From: Ostrinia nubilalis
Taxonomy: Eukaryota > Arthropoda > Insecta > Lepidoptera > Crambidae
DNA: 64,000 nt
Reading direction: 5' to 3'
Assembly (NCBI RefSeq): GCF_963855985.1
Contig: NC_087092.1
Location: 8,928,001-8,992,000, forward strand
The position numbers were made by a program, and so were the translations under genes. Position 1 is the stretch's first letter; every line of letters starts with the position of its first letter. The notes below the pieces were generated by a model that was given only the letters and a program-made list of their open reading frames with translations, made no database searches and was not told the origin of the DNA. Shown here piece after piece: positions 12,301 to 19,216 of the stretch.

Positions 12301-15300
12301 CGTTCGCCACGAAAAGAGTGAGCAAGACTGCAATATCTCACTCACACGTTTTATGCCTTGTTTATAACGACTAGTCTTAACGCCCAGTTAATAAAACATC
12401 GAAACATTACAAATAATATCACATATAAACAACAAAATTTAAATTAAAACACATAATACATTTAGTATTCTGTCGAGAACACTGAGAATATTCCCGGGAG
12501 CGTTCTCGGTTCTCGAGAATATTCTCACTGGGAATATTGCCGGGAACGAGAACTTTCTCAGCGGCACATCTCTAGTTACGGTTACGGATATCCATAACAT
12601 CCCATGCTTGGTAAGATAGCCCTCTCCGTCCCGCTCATACCTATTAAAATGGCTTCTCCACCTCACTTAAGCCAGAAACATGAAATTTGGGCACATTAGA
12701 ATAATATTTTTAACCAAGGTAGATAAAGTTAAAAACGGGATTATTTCCAATAAACAAAAATTGTCGACAATTACAGCAAGAATCCTTACTAAATGCGCCA
12801 AATTATGACGTCACTTGCCACACTCGCGTAGTACAATTTTTTTTCAGTACAGTCAGTTTAAACTAGGCGAAATTTTTATTTTGATATTTTTTTTTGGGAA
12901 TAATGTGTTTTTTTCATCCAAGTTAAAGCAGCTGGTTTTGTAATTATGATAACAATTTAGAGAAGCATTATTCAGGGTTACAAAACAAAAAAAAAATTGG
13001 AAAAAGTGAAGATTTGTGGCAACACAAGTAAAAAGACCGTCACCGGGAGTAGAATTTTTTGTTTTTTTTTTAAATGCCTATTATTTTGACAAAATGCCAC
13101 ATAGATTTTTTTTTATATTTTTCTGATAACCAGCACAACTTGCCTCAACACCCAGTTCCGGCTTGACGTTACATTACGGGACACCCAGTATATAACGGAT
13201 AATACTGCCACGGCGCGGAGACAGTCACCGGTGCGCGCGCGCGCCTTTTACTGTGTGTAACGTGTAACATCTACCCTTTGCGCTGCACGCTGTTAAACGT
13301 CTTTTTGGTAGCAAGTTCGCATTAAATTTTAACTTATGTTTAAGTTCTTACTTTGAGGTAGAGAATGACTTTTATTTTCATTTTGTATTTAATTTTATTG
13401 TAGGTTATTCAAAGTATTTTCAAATCAGGAAAACAATTTTCTACACAAATGAAGTCTGAGAGTCCTCTTTTATGGCAGTGGCATGAGAAAATATACTTTG
13501 GCGCAGCACATGGTATGGCTGGAATTTTGTATATGCTGCTACAGGTGGGTGCTATATCATTTTTTTTAAAAGATTATGAGTAATTTGTTATTACACCAAT
13601 TATTTATAGTCCCGTTAGTCCCTCGTACTGAGCTAAATATGCTGTGAGTGAGCTCACCACAATAGTCGAGCGGCGGTGGGGATCGAACCCGCGTTTTTCC
13701 GGATCACGAGTCGGCCAGTCCGACCAATTCACCGTTCGGCTATTAGTCCAGTCATTTGGTAGTTTTACCTGGAATGTTTTCCGGGAATAATGAAAATTGG
13801 TATATAAGGTGTTATTTTTTGTACTGATCATACTTTACCAACGCATCTAATAAAATCATACAAATACAACCCAAGTGTTTTTAAAAAAAAATTCAGGCTA
13901 GTTTTCGAGTAAAACGACAAAGAATGTTTCGAAAAAAATAAAAAATAAATCATCCTTTGAGCGCGGTGAGTATTCGTTTGTACGCACTATCGTAGTAGCC
14001 GGCCGAGGGCAACGACCTGCCACGTGCCGCGCCGCGTGAGTCGGCCATATTGATATCGCTCGCTGCCATGCCAGTCGCTCCGCGCCCACAGCCCGCGCCG
14101 AGCCGCCGATCGGCATGCGGGAGCGCAACAACATAAATAATCGTCCCAGTCCGTCCAATGCGCCCAAACGTATTGCAGTGTATGTGTGATTTATTACAAT
14201 GCCGCGCTTGATCAATAACAAAACGCAGGTGAAATTATGTTTCGGGCACACTAACTGGCCGACGAGAAACATTGACGAGTCGAAAACCTTCATTGCTTGT
14301 TTGGAGCCGCGCAGCGCTTCAGGGAGCGCAGCCGTATCCTGACTTGACGAGATTCCGTGCGCTTCGAGGACGAAGTTCTGGATTTCAATTTCAATCACCG
14401 GCACAGTGCTGGCGGTACCCAGATGCGAGCGCCGCAGACGGCGGCTTTTGCGTAAAAATACGGAATGCCTTATCAAGGAGTTGTTGCCAAAGGGCCACGA
14501 CCGCGACCTAGTTCTATCGATGGTTATTGCGGAAGTCTACCTAGGTACATACCTACAGTGTGATTTGGACAGATGAGTGCTTGTTTACGCGAAAGGGACT
14601 TTTTCCGTAAAAAAGTTAGTGCGCGAATTGTGAATACAACATCCGACGTGGTGTCTAGTGAACAGCAAGCAAGTGTGCAGCCCGAAAGCATTACCTCAAT
14701 TCGATCGTGGCTAGATTAGACAGTGCAAGACAGTGTTTACGTGAACATTCAACAAAGGCTTGACGTTCAAAATGTATTGTGATTAGTGTAATAATAACCT
14801 AGGAACTTTAAATAACAACATTCAAAATAGGTAAATGTGTGAATAAGTAAAATCAATGAATCTAAAGTGTGATGGCAAATCATAATTTAGGAATTAAAAC
14901 CAGGAAAATTGATCAGTGAGTTTTATTTACAACACCTATTCATATTCAATATTAGGGTGCATTTCCACTGAAGCGAAGCGAAGTAGTAATAGGTATGTAC
15001 CTATCAATTTTTTATTACGTCTCTAAATAAATTGCGTAGGCATTACGAAACCGTAGATATTGAATTCCAATTTCTATCCTTTTTTAAATTTCTAGTTTAA
15101 CGCGGATGATTCGCCTCGGTTCGTTGGAAAAGTCCCCCGCTATTACACTAATGAAAATACACTTATTTACCTACTTATGTAGCTAGATTTTGTTTCTCCC
15201 AGCGCGTAGTACCTATTAACATGACGTAACATCGTACATACTCACGAGTGATAATTTTTGGTAACGTAGGTTTAGTGTAATCTAACCTTTATGTGTGTGA

Positions 15301-17281
15301 ACGTTGAATGAATGCGCGCGGCCATTGTTCGTACTCGTATGAATGAAATGAGTAAAGAAAGAGAGAGAGGCAGTGAGTGAAGACAGGATGGTTGTAAAAA
15401 TAATATCTTTTTTTTGTTAGGAAAAGTAAAAACAAAAACTAGCCTGAATTTTTTTTTAAAAACACTTGGGTTGTATTTGTATGATTTTATTAGATGCGTT
15501 GGTAAAGTATGATCAGTACAAAAGATAACACCTTATATAAATAGATTTCGATGTGCTCTTTACGAATTTCAACTTTGCGACCTCGTATGGTTGCTGCTCG
15601 CGCCGCCATATTGGAAAAATGCTACCTAGTAGCAGTTTTTTTTTTTTAATATTTCCTTTCGGATTAATTATGATAAAATATGCTTTAGAGAAACTAAAAC
15701 AAGAGAAAAATAACCAATTTTCATTACTTCCGGAAAACTCTCCTGTCATGGCAAAGCCATTATTTTGTACCAAATGACTGGACTATATCGTGGTTTCGCA
15801 ATTCTCGTTTTTATTTCAAAATTCAAATTATTGATGCTTCTAATGTTGTGTTTTAGGCACGTGCTTATATCAATATAATAGATATTCGAAGCTTCGTCAA
15901 ACCAACCTTGGATTGGTTGATGAATCAGCGCTACCCCAGTGGCAATTTCCCGTCGTCTTTGGGGAGCAGCTCTAAAGACAGGCTCGTGCAATGGTGTCAT
16001 GGAGCGCCGGGATTTGTGCCTCTGTGTATTTTAGCACATCAGGTAATTTTATTAAAAAATATTGCCCAGTTAATGAGTAATCCCCAGTAGTTAATCTGGT
16101 TACTGTTTGGCTGTATTTGATTTATAGATTTTCGAAGAAGATAAATACCTAAAAATTGCCTTACAATGTGGAGATGTTATATGGCAGAGAGGATTATGTA
16201 CTAAAGGTTATAGTATGTGCCACGGCGTCAGTGGAAATGCCTATGCATTTTTACAATTATACCAAGCAACTAAGGCAAGTATTAAATTCTCATTTTTTGA
16301 GATTTAATTAACAACATTGATGTCACCTGTAACCTGACTAACGTATGCTAGTTTATGCTTTATGAAAGATATACTGATGTATCAAATTGATATAGTATAG
16401 ATAGGTAATACACTCGCGAGCAAAAGTATGGAATCACTTGCATGAAATTGTTTCCACGCGATCTTGTGTACTAATTTGTTAGTAATAAAAAAGGGGCACC
16501 ATTTTAAAGATTAAACTTTAAACTTTAATTTGATACCAAATTCATTTAAATCACATCGGTATTTAAAAAGATATCCCGGCTGGTGTGAAGAAGTAAGGAA
16601 AAAGACAGTATCAACTGTTTGATACATCGCGAGCCTATTTACGCGGCCTATAATATTTACCTCCAATAAAAGCACGTGTTTTCGGATTAACGTGTCAAAA
16701 GAGCGGATATGTGTATGGATCAACATGTGAAAGCAAAAATCCGAAAACACGTGCTTTTATTGGGGGTAAATAGGCCGCAACTCGCGACGTATCAAACAGT
16801 TGATACATGTCTTTTTCATCACTTCTTCACATCAGCCGGGATATCTTTTTAAATACCGGTGTGATTTAAATGAATTTGGTATAAATTTAAAGTTACCAAC
16901 AAATTAGTTAGTACACATAATCGTGTGGAAACAATTTCATGTAAGTGATTCCATACTTTTGCTCGCGAGTGTAGTTTGTCTGCTTTTGTCTTTGTCACGC
17001 TTTAGCACGGGCCCTCCGTCCGTATGATATTATACGTGACTTGCTCGAAAAAAAGTATTTAAAACGTTCCTACTAAAGATATATTTTGTTTTTTTTAGAA
17101 ACCAAATCACCTCTATCGCGCCTGTTGTTTTATGGAATGGTGTGCATTAGAGCGTCCCGGCACAGAGCTACACCACCCTGACAGACCAGCATCTTTGTTT
17201 GAAGGTCTAGTTGGACGCCTATATCTGGCTGAGGATATGTCAAGCAATATGGAATCAAAATTTCCTGGCCTATGCTTGTAA
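390..17281 (+). CDS. LanC-like protein (LANCL family), 5'-partial, five exons in window
   Basis: Exons are 390-528, 13404-13544, 15857-16042, 16128-16274 and 17099-17281 (TAA stop). All junctions keep frame; the 5' end lies left of the window. The product resembles eukaryotic lanthionine-synthetase-C-like proteins, cytosolic or membrane-associated glutathione-binding zinc proteins. Visible hallmarks are YGKAGYLYALL in the first exon, AAHGMAGILYMLL in the second, WCHGAPGF in the third and MCHGVSGNAYAFL in the fourth. The Cys of WCHG and the Cys-His of MCHG correspond to the family's three zinc ligands, so the protein should bind metal. The C-terminal exon carries the usual SLFEGLVGRLYLAEDM segment. 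The intron after 16274 starts GCAAGT (a GC-AG intron). The first visible intron is about 12.9 kb and packed with transposons. Which paralogue (LANCL1, 2 or 3) is not resolved. Confidence 0.93.
841..1048 (-). mobile_element. Lep1-like short Helitron fragment, interrupted
   Basis: Read on the minus strand this ends in the GC hairpin followed by CGGAAAGCTAA, the 3' signature of lepidopteran non-autonomous Helitrons. The other end carries the usual cagacagacaggcag and tttgcatttata stretch. The Tc1-like element starting at 1051 interrupts it; its remaining end seems to resume just after 3332. Confidence 0.6.
1085..1721. mobile_element. PIF/Harbinger-type MITE with TTA target duplication
   Basis: Ends are GAGCTCTTACACACGAGC and, inverted, GGGTTCTTACACACGAAC. 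TTA flanks both sides (1082-1084 and 1722-1724), the 3-bp duplication typical of PIF/Harbinger elements. The interior is rich in the palindromic GTCGAC/CAGCTAGCTGTCG motif. It has no transposase. It was inserted after the Tc1-like element because it lies inside that element's left end. Confidence 0.8.
1946..2955 (-). pseudogene. Tc1-like transposase, frameshifted
   Basis: Two minus-strand open frames, 2536-2955 (N-terminal) and 2012-2578 (C-terminal), are consecutive parts of one transposase. The first has paired helix-turn-helix signatures (SQRNVSAQLNLSRSVVRNVY) and the RRQGRPR linker. The second has the DDE-type core: LWGGIS, FMHDNARAH with the second Asp, and NPIEHMWDELKRR with the Glu, spacing as in DD34E Tc1 families. 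A frameshift at the T-rich stretch near 2540 separates the first catalytic Asp region from the N-terminal frame, and a stop near 2012 shortens the C-terminus. It cannot make an active enzyme as it stands. Confidence 0.9.
3761..3996 (-). mobile_element. 3' end of an RTE-type LINE with (GAA)n tail
   Basis: On the minus strand the frame reads RPPTRWTDDLVKVAG, then WMRAAQDRSLWKTLGEAF and QQWTSFG, the C-terminus of lepidopteran RTE-type endonuclease/reverse transcriptases, then a stop and a (GAA)n tail. A perfect 10-bp duplication, AAAAAAATAC, flanks it (3751-3760 and 3997-4006), showing a real 5'-truncated retroposition into the left arm of the surrounding element. Confidence 0.85.
4202..4367 (+). 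repeat. 5' LTR of Gypsy-type copy 1
   Basis: 166 bp, TG...CA ends, followed directly by the TGGTGGCAGCGG primer-binding stretch. Matches 9312-9477 by eye along its length. Confidence 0.95.
4392..8899 (+). pseudogene. Gag-pol polyprotein of Gypsy-type copy 1, split by a MITE
   Basis: The frame opens at ATG 4392 and is colinear with the intact copy elsewhere in the window until 7692, where a 573-bp insertion takes over. Coding sequence resumes at 8274 and ends at the TAG at 8897-8899. In order there are two Cys-rich knuckles (CWFCGKERHPREKC near residue 209, then CHNCKRVGHFAKLC), an aspartic protease (LIDTGADISAIP, near 287), reverse transcriptase with HVDDILIF (near 564), RNase H (ADSSSFGLGAVLLQ, near 712), and integrase with an HHCC finger and the first two catalytic Asp residues. 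The break falls just after the integrase core motif NGLAESG. One residue in RNase H also differs from copy 2 (KPRLQ versus KPLLQ). Confidence 0.95.
7693..8265. mobile_element. P-like MITE carrying a THAP-type exon start
   Basis: Terminal inverted repeats CAATGATATTATA (7693-7705; inverted at 8253-8265) are flanked by an 8-bp duplication TAAGGATA (7685-7692, 8266-8273). Inside, an ATG at 7866 opens a 26-codon frame whose Cys-x4-Cys spacing followed by KIQGISYH resembles the start of a THAP zinc finger. THAP domains form the N-terminus of P-element transposases, and P elements make 8-bp duplications, so this is probably a deleted P-superfamily element. hAT elements also give 8-bp duplications, but a THAP start favours P. 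Confidence 0.7.
9312..9477 (+). repeat. 3' LTR of Gypsy-type copy 1
   Basis: 166 bp copy of 4202-4367, preceded by a purine-rich tract (9300-9311) and followed by the AGTCC target duplication. Confidence 0.95.
9539..9600. repeat. Short perfect hairpin
   Basis: AGTTTCTGTGACTGACT (from 9540) is followed after a few bases by its inverse AGTCAGTCACAGAAACT (to about 9582), the inner end of the left arm of the 3477-13188 element. Confidence 0.6.
9660..10250. repeat. Repeat-rich stretch with GGTTACGGATATCC motifs and a small MITE
   Basis: Degenerate copies of CGGTTACGGATAT, in both orientations, occur at about 9695-9830, 10155-10245 and again at 12573-12600. Between them, 10003-10139 is a small palindromic MITE whose ends AAGGTACAATTCCAAGACGG and the inverse TTTGGAATTGTACCCTTAG pair up. 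No coding sequence is seen. Confidence 0.5.
10780..11030. repeat. Two tandem ~125-bp units
   Basis: The phrase from GATGGAACTGGAAGGTGGCC (10785) recurs diverged from 10906 (GATGGAGTCAGGAGGTAGCC), each followed by related CCTAAACGAAACGGC, CGAGTTTGGGTT and TTTTCGAG stretches. This resembles untranslated DNA next to the neighbouring LINE fragment. Confidence 0.5.
11260..12175 (+). pseudogene. RTE-type LINE reverse transcriptase fragment, multiply frameshifted
   Basis: Pieces of one reverse transcriptase appear in shifting frames: LKNYRPISLLSHVYK (11362 on), YEKAFDSIETWAVLQF (about 11569-11620), RGVRQGDVITTALDDVF (11725 on), TADDIVVMAEIVEDL (the RT active site, with the usual F/Y-A-D-D now read as T-A-D-D) and VYLGQTVQLGRSNFEKKVNH (12025 on). 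Several frameshifts and stops kill it. A related fragment is at the right edge of the window. Confidence 0.85.
13600..13742 (-). mobile_element. tRNA-derived SINE
   Basis: Read on the minus strand it begins AGCCGAACGGTGAATTGGTC, an A-box-like start, followed about 45 bp later by GGTTCGATCCC, a perfect RNA polymerase III B box. It lies in the intron after LANCL exon 2. A degenerate relative lies at 53131-53215. Confidence 0.65.
13746..15783. mobile_element. 2-kb TIR element with GC-rich cargo
   Basis: TAGTCCAGTCATTTGGTA at the left (13745 on) is inverted at the right (to 15783). The arms stay similar for well over 100 bp (13746-13910 against 15420-15783), including a shared stretch around ACACTTGGGTTGTATTTGT. 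The interior 13975-14560 is far more GC-rich than its surroundings, which suggests captured host DNA. No transposase is recognised. Confidence 0.65.
16411..16971. mobile_element. Foldback Tc1/mariner-type MITE in a LANCL intron
   Basis: CACTCGCGAGCAAAAGTATG (16411-16430) is inverted at the right end finishing at 16971, with TA on both sides. The two halves are inverted copies over most of the length, including GTATCAACTGTTTGATAC and AGCACGTGTTTTCGGATT stretches. It lies in the GC-AG intron. Confidence 0.85.
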
Positions 17282-17715
17282 TAACGCATGACGATACGAC
17301 GTTACCCATAATTACGCCTTATATGTATTGTATAGGTAAACAACTAATGTCAGTTGTCAGCGTTTAGTTGATGGTGCGGTAGAAAGGCATTATGATCTCT
17401 CTCCATACAAAATAAGCTGTACCCAGGCGTATTTGATCGTCGACTGCACAAAGCGACGACATTAAACAGTATGTAAACGTAACTCAGCACTCTCTTTACT
17501 TCGGATACACTTATCCGACTTATCAGACATAAATAGATAAATGCTATGCATTGCCGTAGAAAGGTACATTCTTTGAAAGTACCTACATAATTTATTATTA
17601 TTTCTTGAATTTGAAATTATATTGTATTTTTTAACTATTTCATGATATTTACTTATTAATTATTAAAAATATACGAATTAAAGAAACTGCTTGACTATTT
17701 TTCTTCTATGGTTCA

Positions 17716-17932
17716 TCTACACTAATATTTTAAAGAGGAAAACTTTGTTTGTTTGGTTGTAATGAATGGGCTCAAAAACTACTGGACCGTTTTTAAAAAT
17801 TATATCACCATTCGAAAGCTACATTATCCACGAGTAACATAGGCTACATTTTATTTTGGAAAAAAATAGGGTTCCGTAAAATATTTGGGTTTTTCGGAGT
17901 CCACGCGGGCGAAGCCGCGAGCGGAAAGCTAG
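17716..17932 (+). mobile_element. Lep1-like non-autonomous Helitron
   Basis: Begins A|TCTACACTAATATTTTAAAG and ends with the GC hairpin CGCGGGCGAAGCCGCG and CTAG|T, the Helitron terminal pattern with insertion between A and T. It lies just downstream of the LANCL stop. Confidence 0.8.
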
Positions 17933-17999
17933 TGGTTTATAAAGTTATACTGTAAAGCATTCATTAGGCAACATTTGTTGATAAACTGTTTATGACTAA

Positions 18000-18176
18000 A
18001 GCCTGGTCCGTGAGCACGTAGAATTTTGTCCAATGACCCCAAGCTACCCATCCTTATCGCTCGCGCGTAATTATATTGCTGTCGCGACTGTGCGACGGGC
18101 GCCCGCAGTGAGTGTGCGAGCGCGACACTGGAATAAATTGACATTTATTCCAATAAATATTCTAAATCTAGATAAG
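18000..18176 (+). promoter_or_regulatory. Probable promoter/5' non-coding exon of the 87-aa gene
   Basis: A CpG-rich patch (18045-18130) is followed by a possible first exon ending at 18176 before GTAAGCC. The acceptor TTTTCAG at 18371-18377 would join it to the exon holding the ATG at 18384. The start of transcription is not defined, and part of this patch may itself be a repeat. Confidence 0.4.
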
Positions 18177-18383
18177 GTAAGCCTTTTTTATTTTTCGTCT
18201 AAAATGGCACAATCAATAGATTTCGCTTAGTACATTACGGATTTTTCATGGCTGTCGTCATGAGAAGTAAGTAAAGAAATAAGCAAATTTCATCGAATAA
18301 CGCATTTCATGTAAATAGCAGACGATTATTTATGAGTGCTTGTGCTCTCAATAATCCATCCTTTTATGTATTTTCAGTTAAAC

Positions 18384-18647
18384 ATGGCCAAATTAATCAT
18401 AAAAACTGGATTCCGACCAATCACACACGACATCATTTTCCAACCACAAACAACATTGAAAGGAAAACAATTAGTTTTAGCTCAACATGTGCAAGATGTT
18501 TCTGCCATTGTTTTTGCAATTAACTACGCAGCAAGCTTCGTGACTCATGTTTATTTACTAAAAACGGGTGGATCCGCCGATTTGATTCCGCGAGATTTAC
18601 CTATTTTACGTTTTTTGAAAAACTTTACAGGAATGCGTGCAAACTAG
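18384..18647 (+). CDS. Unrecognised small protein, 87 aa
   Basis: ATG 18384 to TAG 18645-18647, preceded seven bases upstream by a good splice acceptor (TTTTCAG at 18371-18377). The protein starts MAKLIIKTGFRPITHDIIFQ and has a hydrophobic stretch at about residues 40-58 (VSAIVFAINYAASFV), so one membrane segment or an amphipathic helix is possible. It ends in a basic tail. I do not recognise the family. It sits 1.1 kb downstream of the LANCL stop on the same strand. The start choice rests on the AACATGG context and the acceptor. The frame could also be a middle exon if the true donor lies before the stop. Confidence 0.55.
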   Translation: MAKLIIKTGFRPITHDIIFQPQTTLKGKQLVLAQHVQDVSAIVFAINYAASFVTHVYLLKTGGSADLIPRDLPILRFLKNFTGMRAN

Positions 18648-18744
18648 CTTAAACTGAAAGGTTAAGCAATGAGCTTTTTAGATCAGTGTGAGGCCCTTAG
18701 ATTCAATCGTTATTTTAGAAGTAACAAACGTCCAAATATTTTTT

Positions 18745-18830
18745 CACAAAATGGTAATGACGTTTTCCCAATGGTAATGATTTTATTAAAATGGTAATGA
18801 TCTTATGTTAATGGTGATGACGAAATATAA
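18745..18830 (+). repeat. Cluster of ATGGTAATGA motifs
   Basis: ATGGTAATGA or ATGGTGATGA occurs four times in 85 bp (18752, 18771, 18791, 18811), roughly every 20 bp. Further copies in both orientations lie at 22015-22100 and 22620, on the far side of the foldback element at 19.2-22.0 kb. Confidence 0.6.
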
Positions 18831-19216
18831 TTTTATAGTAATACATTAAATTAAAATAACTTGAAAACTAAAATTTAGATATAATTGTTCAGCTAAACAC
18901 CAATTTTATCTATGTTATTTTCCTAGCTAAGCACGTACCTATTAAAGAATGGGTTGGAAATAAAAGTAAATGTATTCAATAATTTAATGAATTTATTGAA
19001 TTTGGAACAATACGGACATTAGTTAAAAATTTTTTACGTTCCTAATATTATTCAGAATCAGAAAAAATATATATTTACACCAATGAGGATTTTGATTGAA
19101 AAATATGCCAAGCTACTCTTACTTAGACTTACACAATAGTCAACATACAAGAAATGAATAAAAAAACGTCTTTTCGTAAACTAATAAAAAACCTTCTCAT
19201 TTAAAAACAAAGCTTA

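Larger units (their letters stand above)
10252..12572. mobile_element. Element with CCCGAGAATATTCTCGGG subterminal motifs
   Basis: The ends GATGTGCCGTTCCCGAGAAC (from 10251) and the inverted GAACTTTCTCAGCGGCACATC (to about 12571) pair imperfectly. Clusters of the palindrome around CCCGAGAATATTCTCGGGA lie near both ends (10257-10330, 10455-10500, 12470-12560). It contains an RTE fragment. Superfamily not determined; no transposase recognised. Confidence 0.5.
3477..13188. mobile_element. Long-TIR DNA element (TA target), host to nested insertions
   Basis: Left end CAGGGTGTCCCGTAATGTAA (3477-3496) matches the inverted right end finishing at 13188. Both are flanked by TA (3475-3476, 13189-13190). 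The arms extend over about 500 bp: on the left in pieces 3477-3760, 4007-4201 and 9483-9550, on the right 12675-13188. Between the left pieces lie an RTE fragment and a Gypsy-like retrotransposon; the interior 9550-12675 holds more repeats. No transposase of its own was recognised, so this may be a non-autonomous foldback element. Confidence 0.8.

Noticed and set aside
13898..14476. 192-codon minus-strand open frame
   Set aside because: Composition looks random, no domain, no splice or start context, and it lies in a TIR element; GC-rich DNA gives long frames by chance.
16511..16750. 79-codon frame in the LANCL intron
   Set aside because: Entirely inside a palindromic MITE; mirrored on the other arm.
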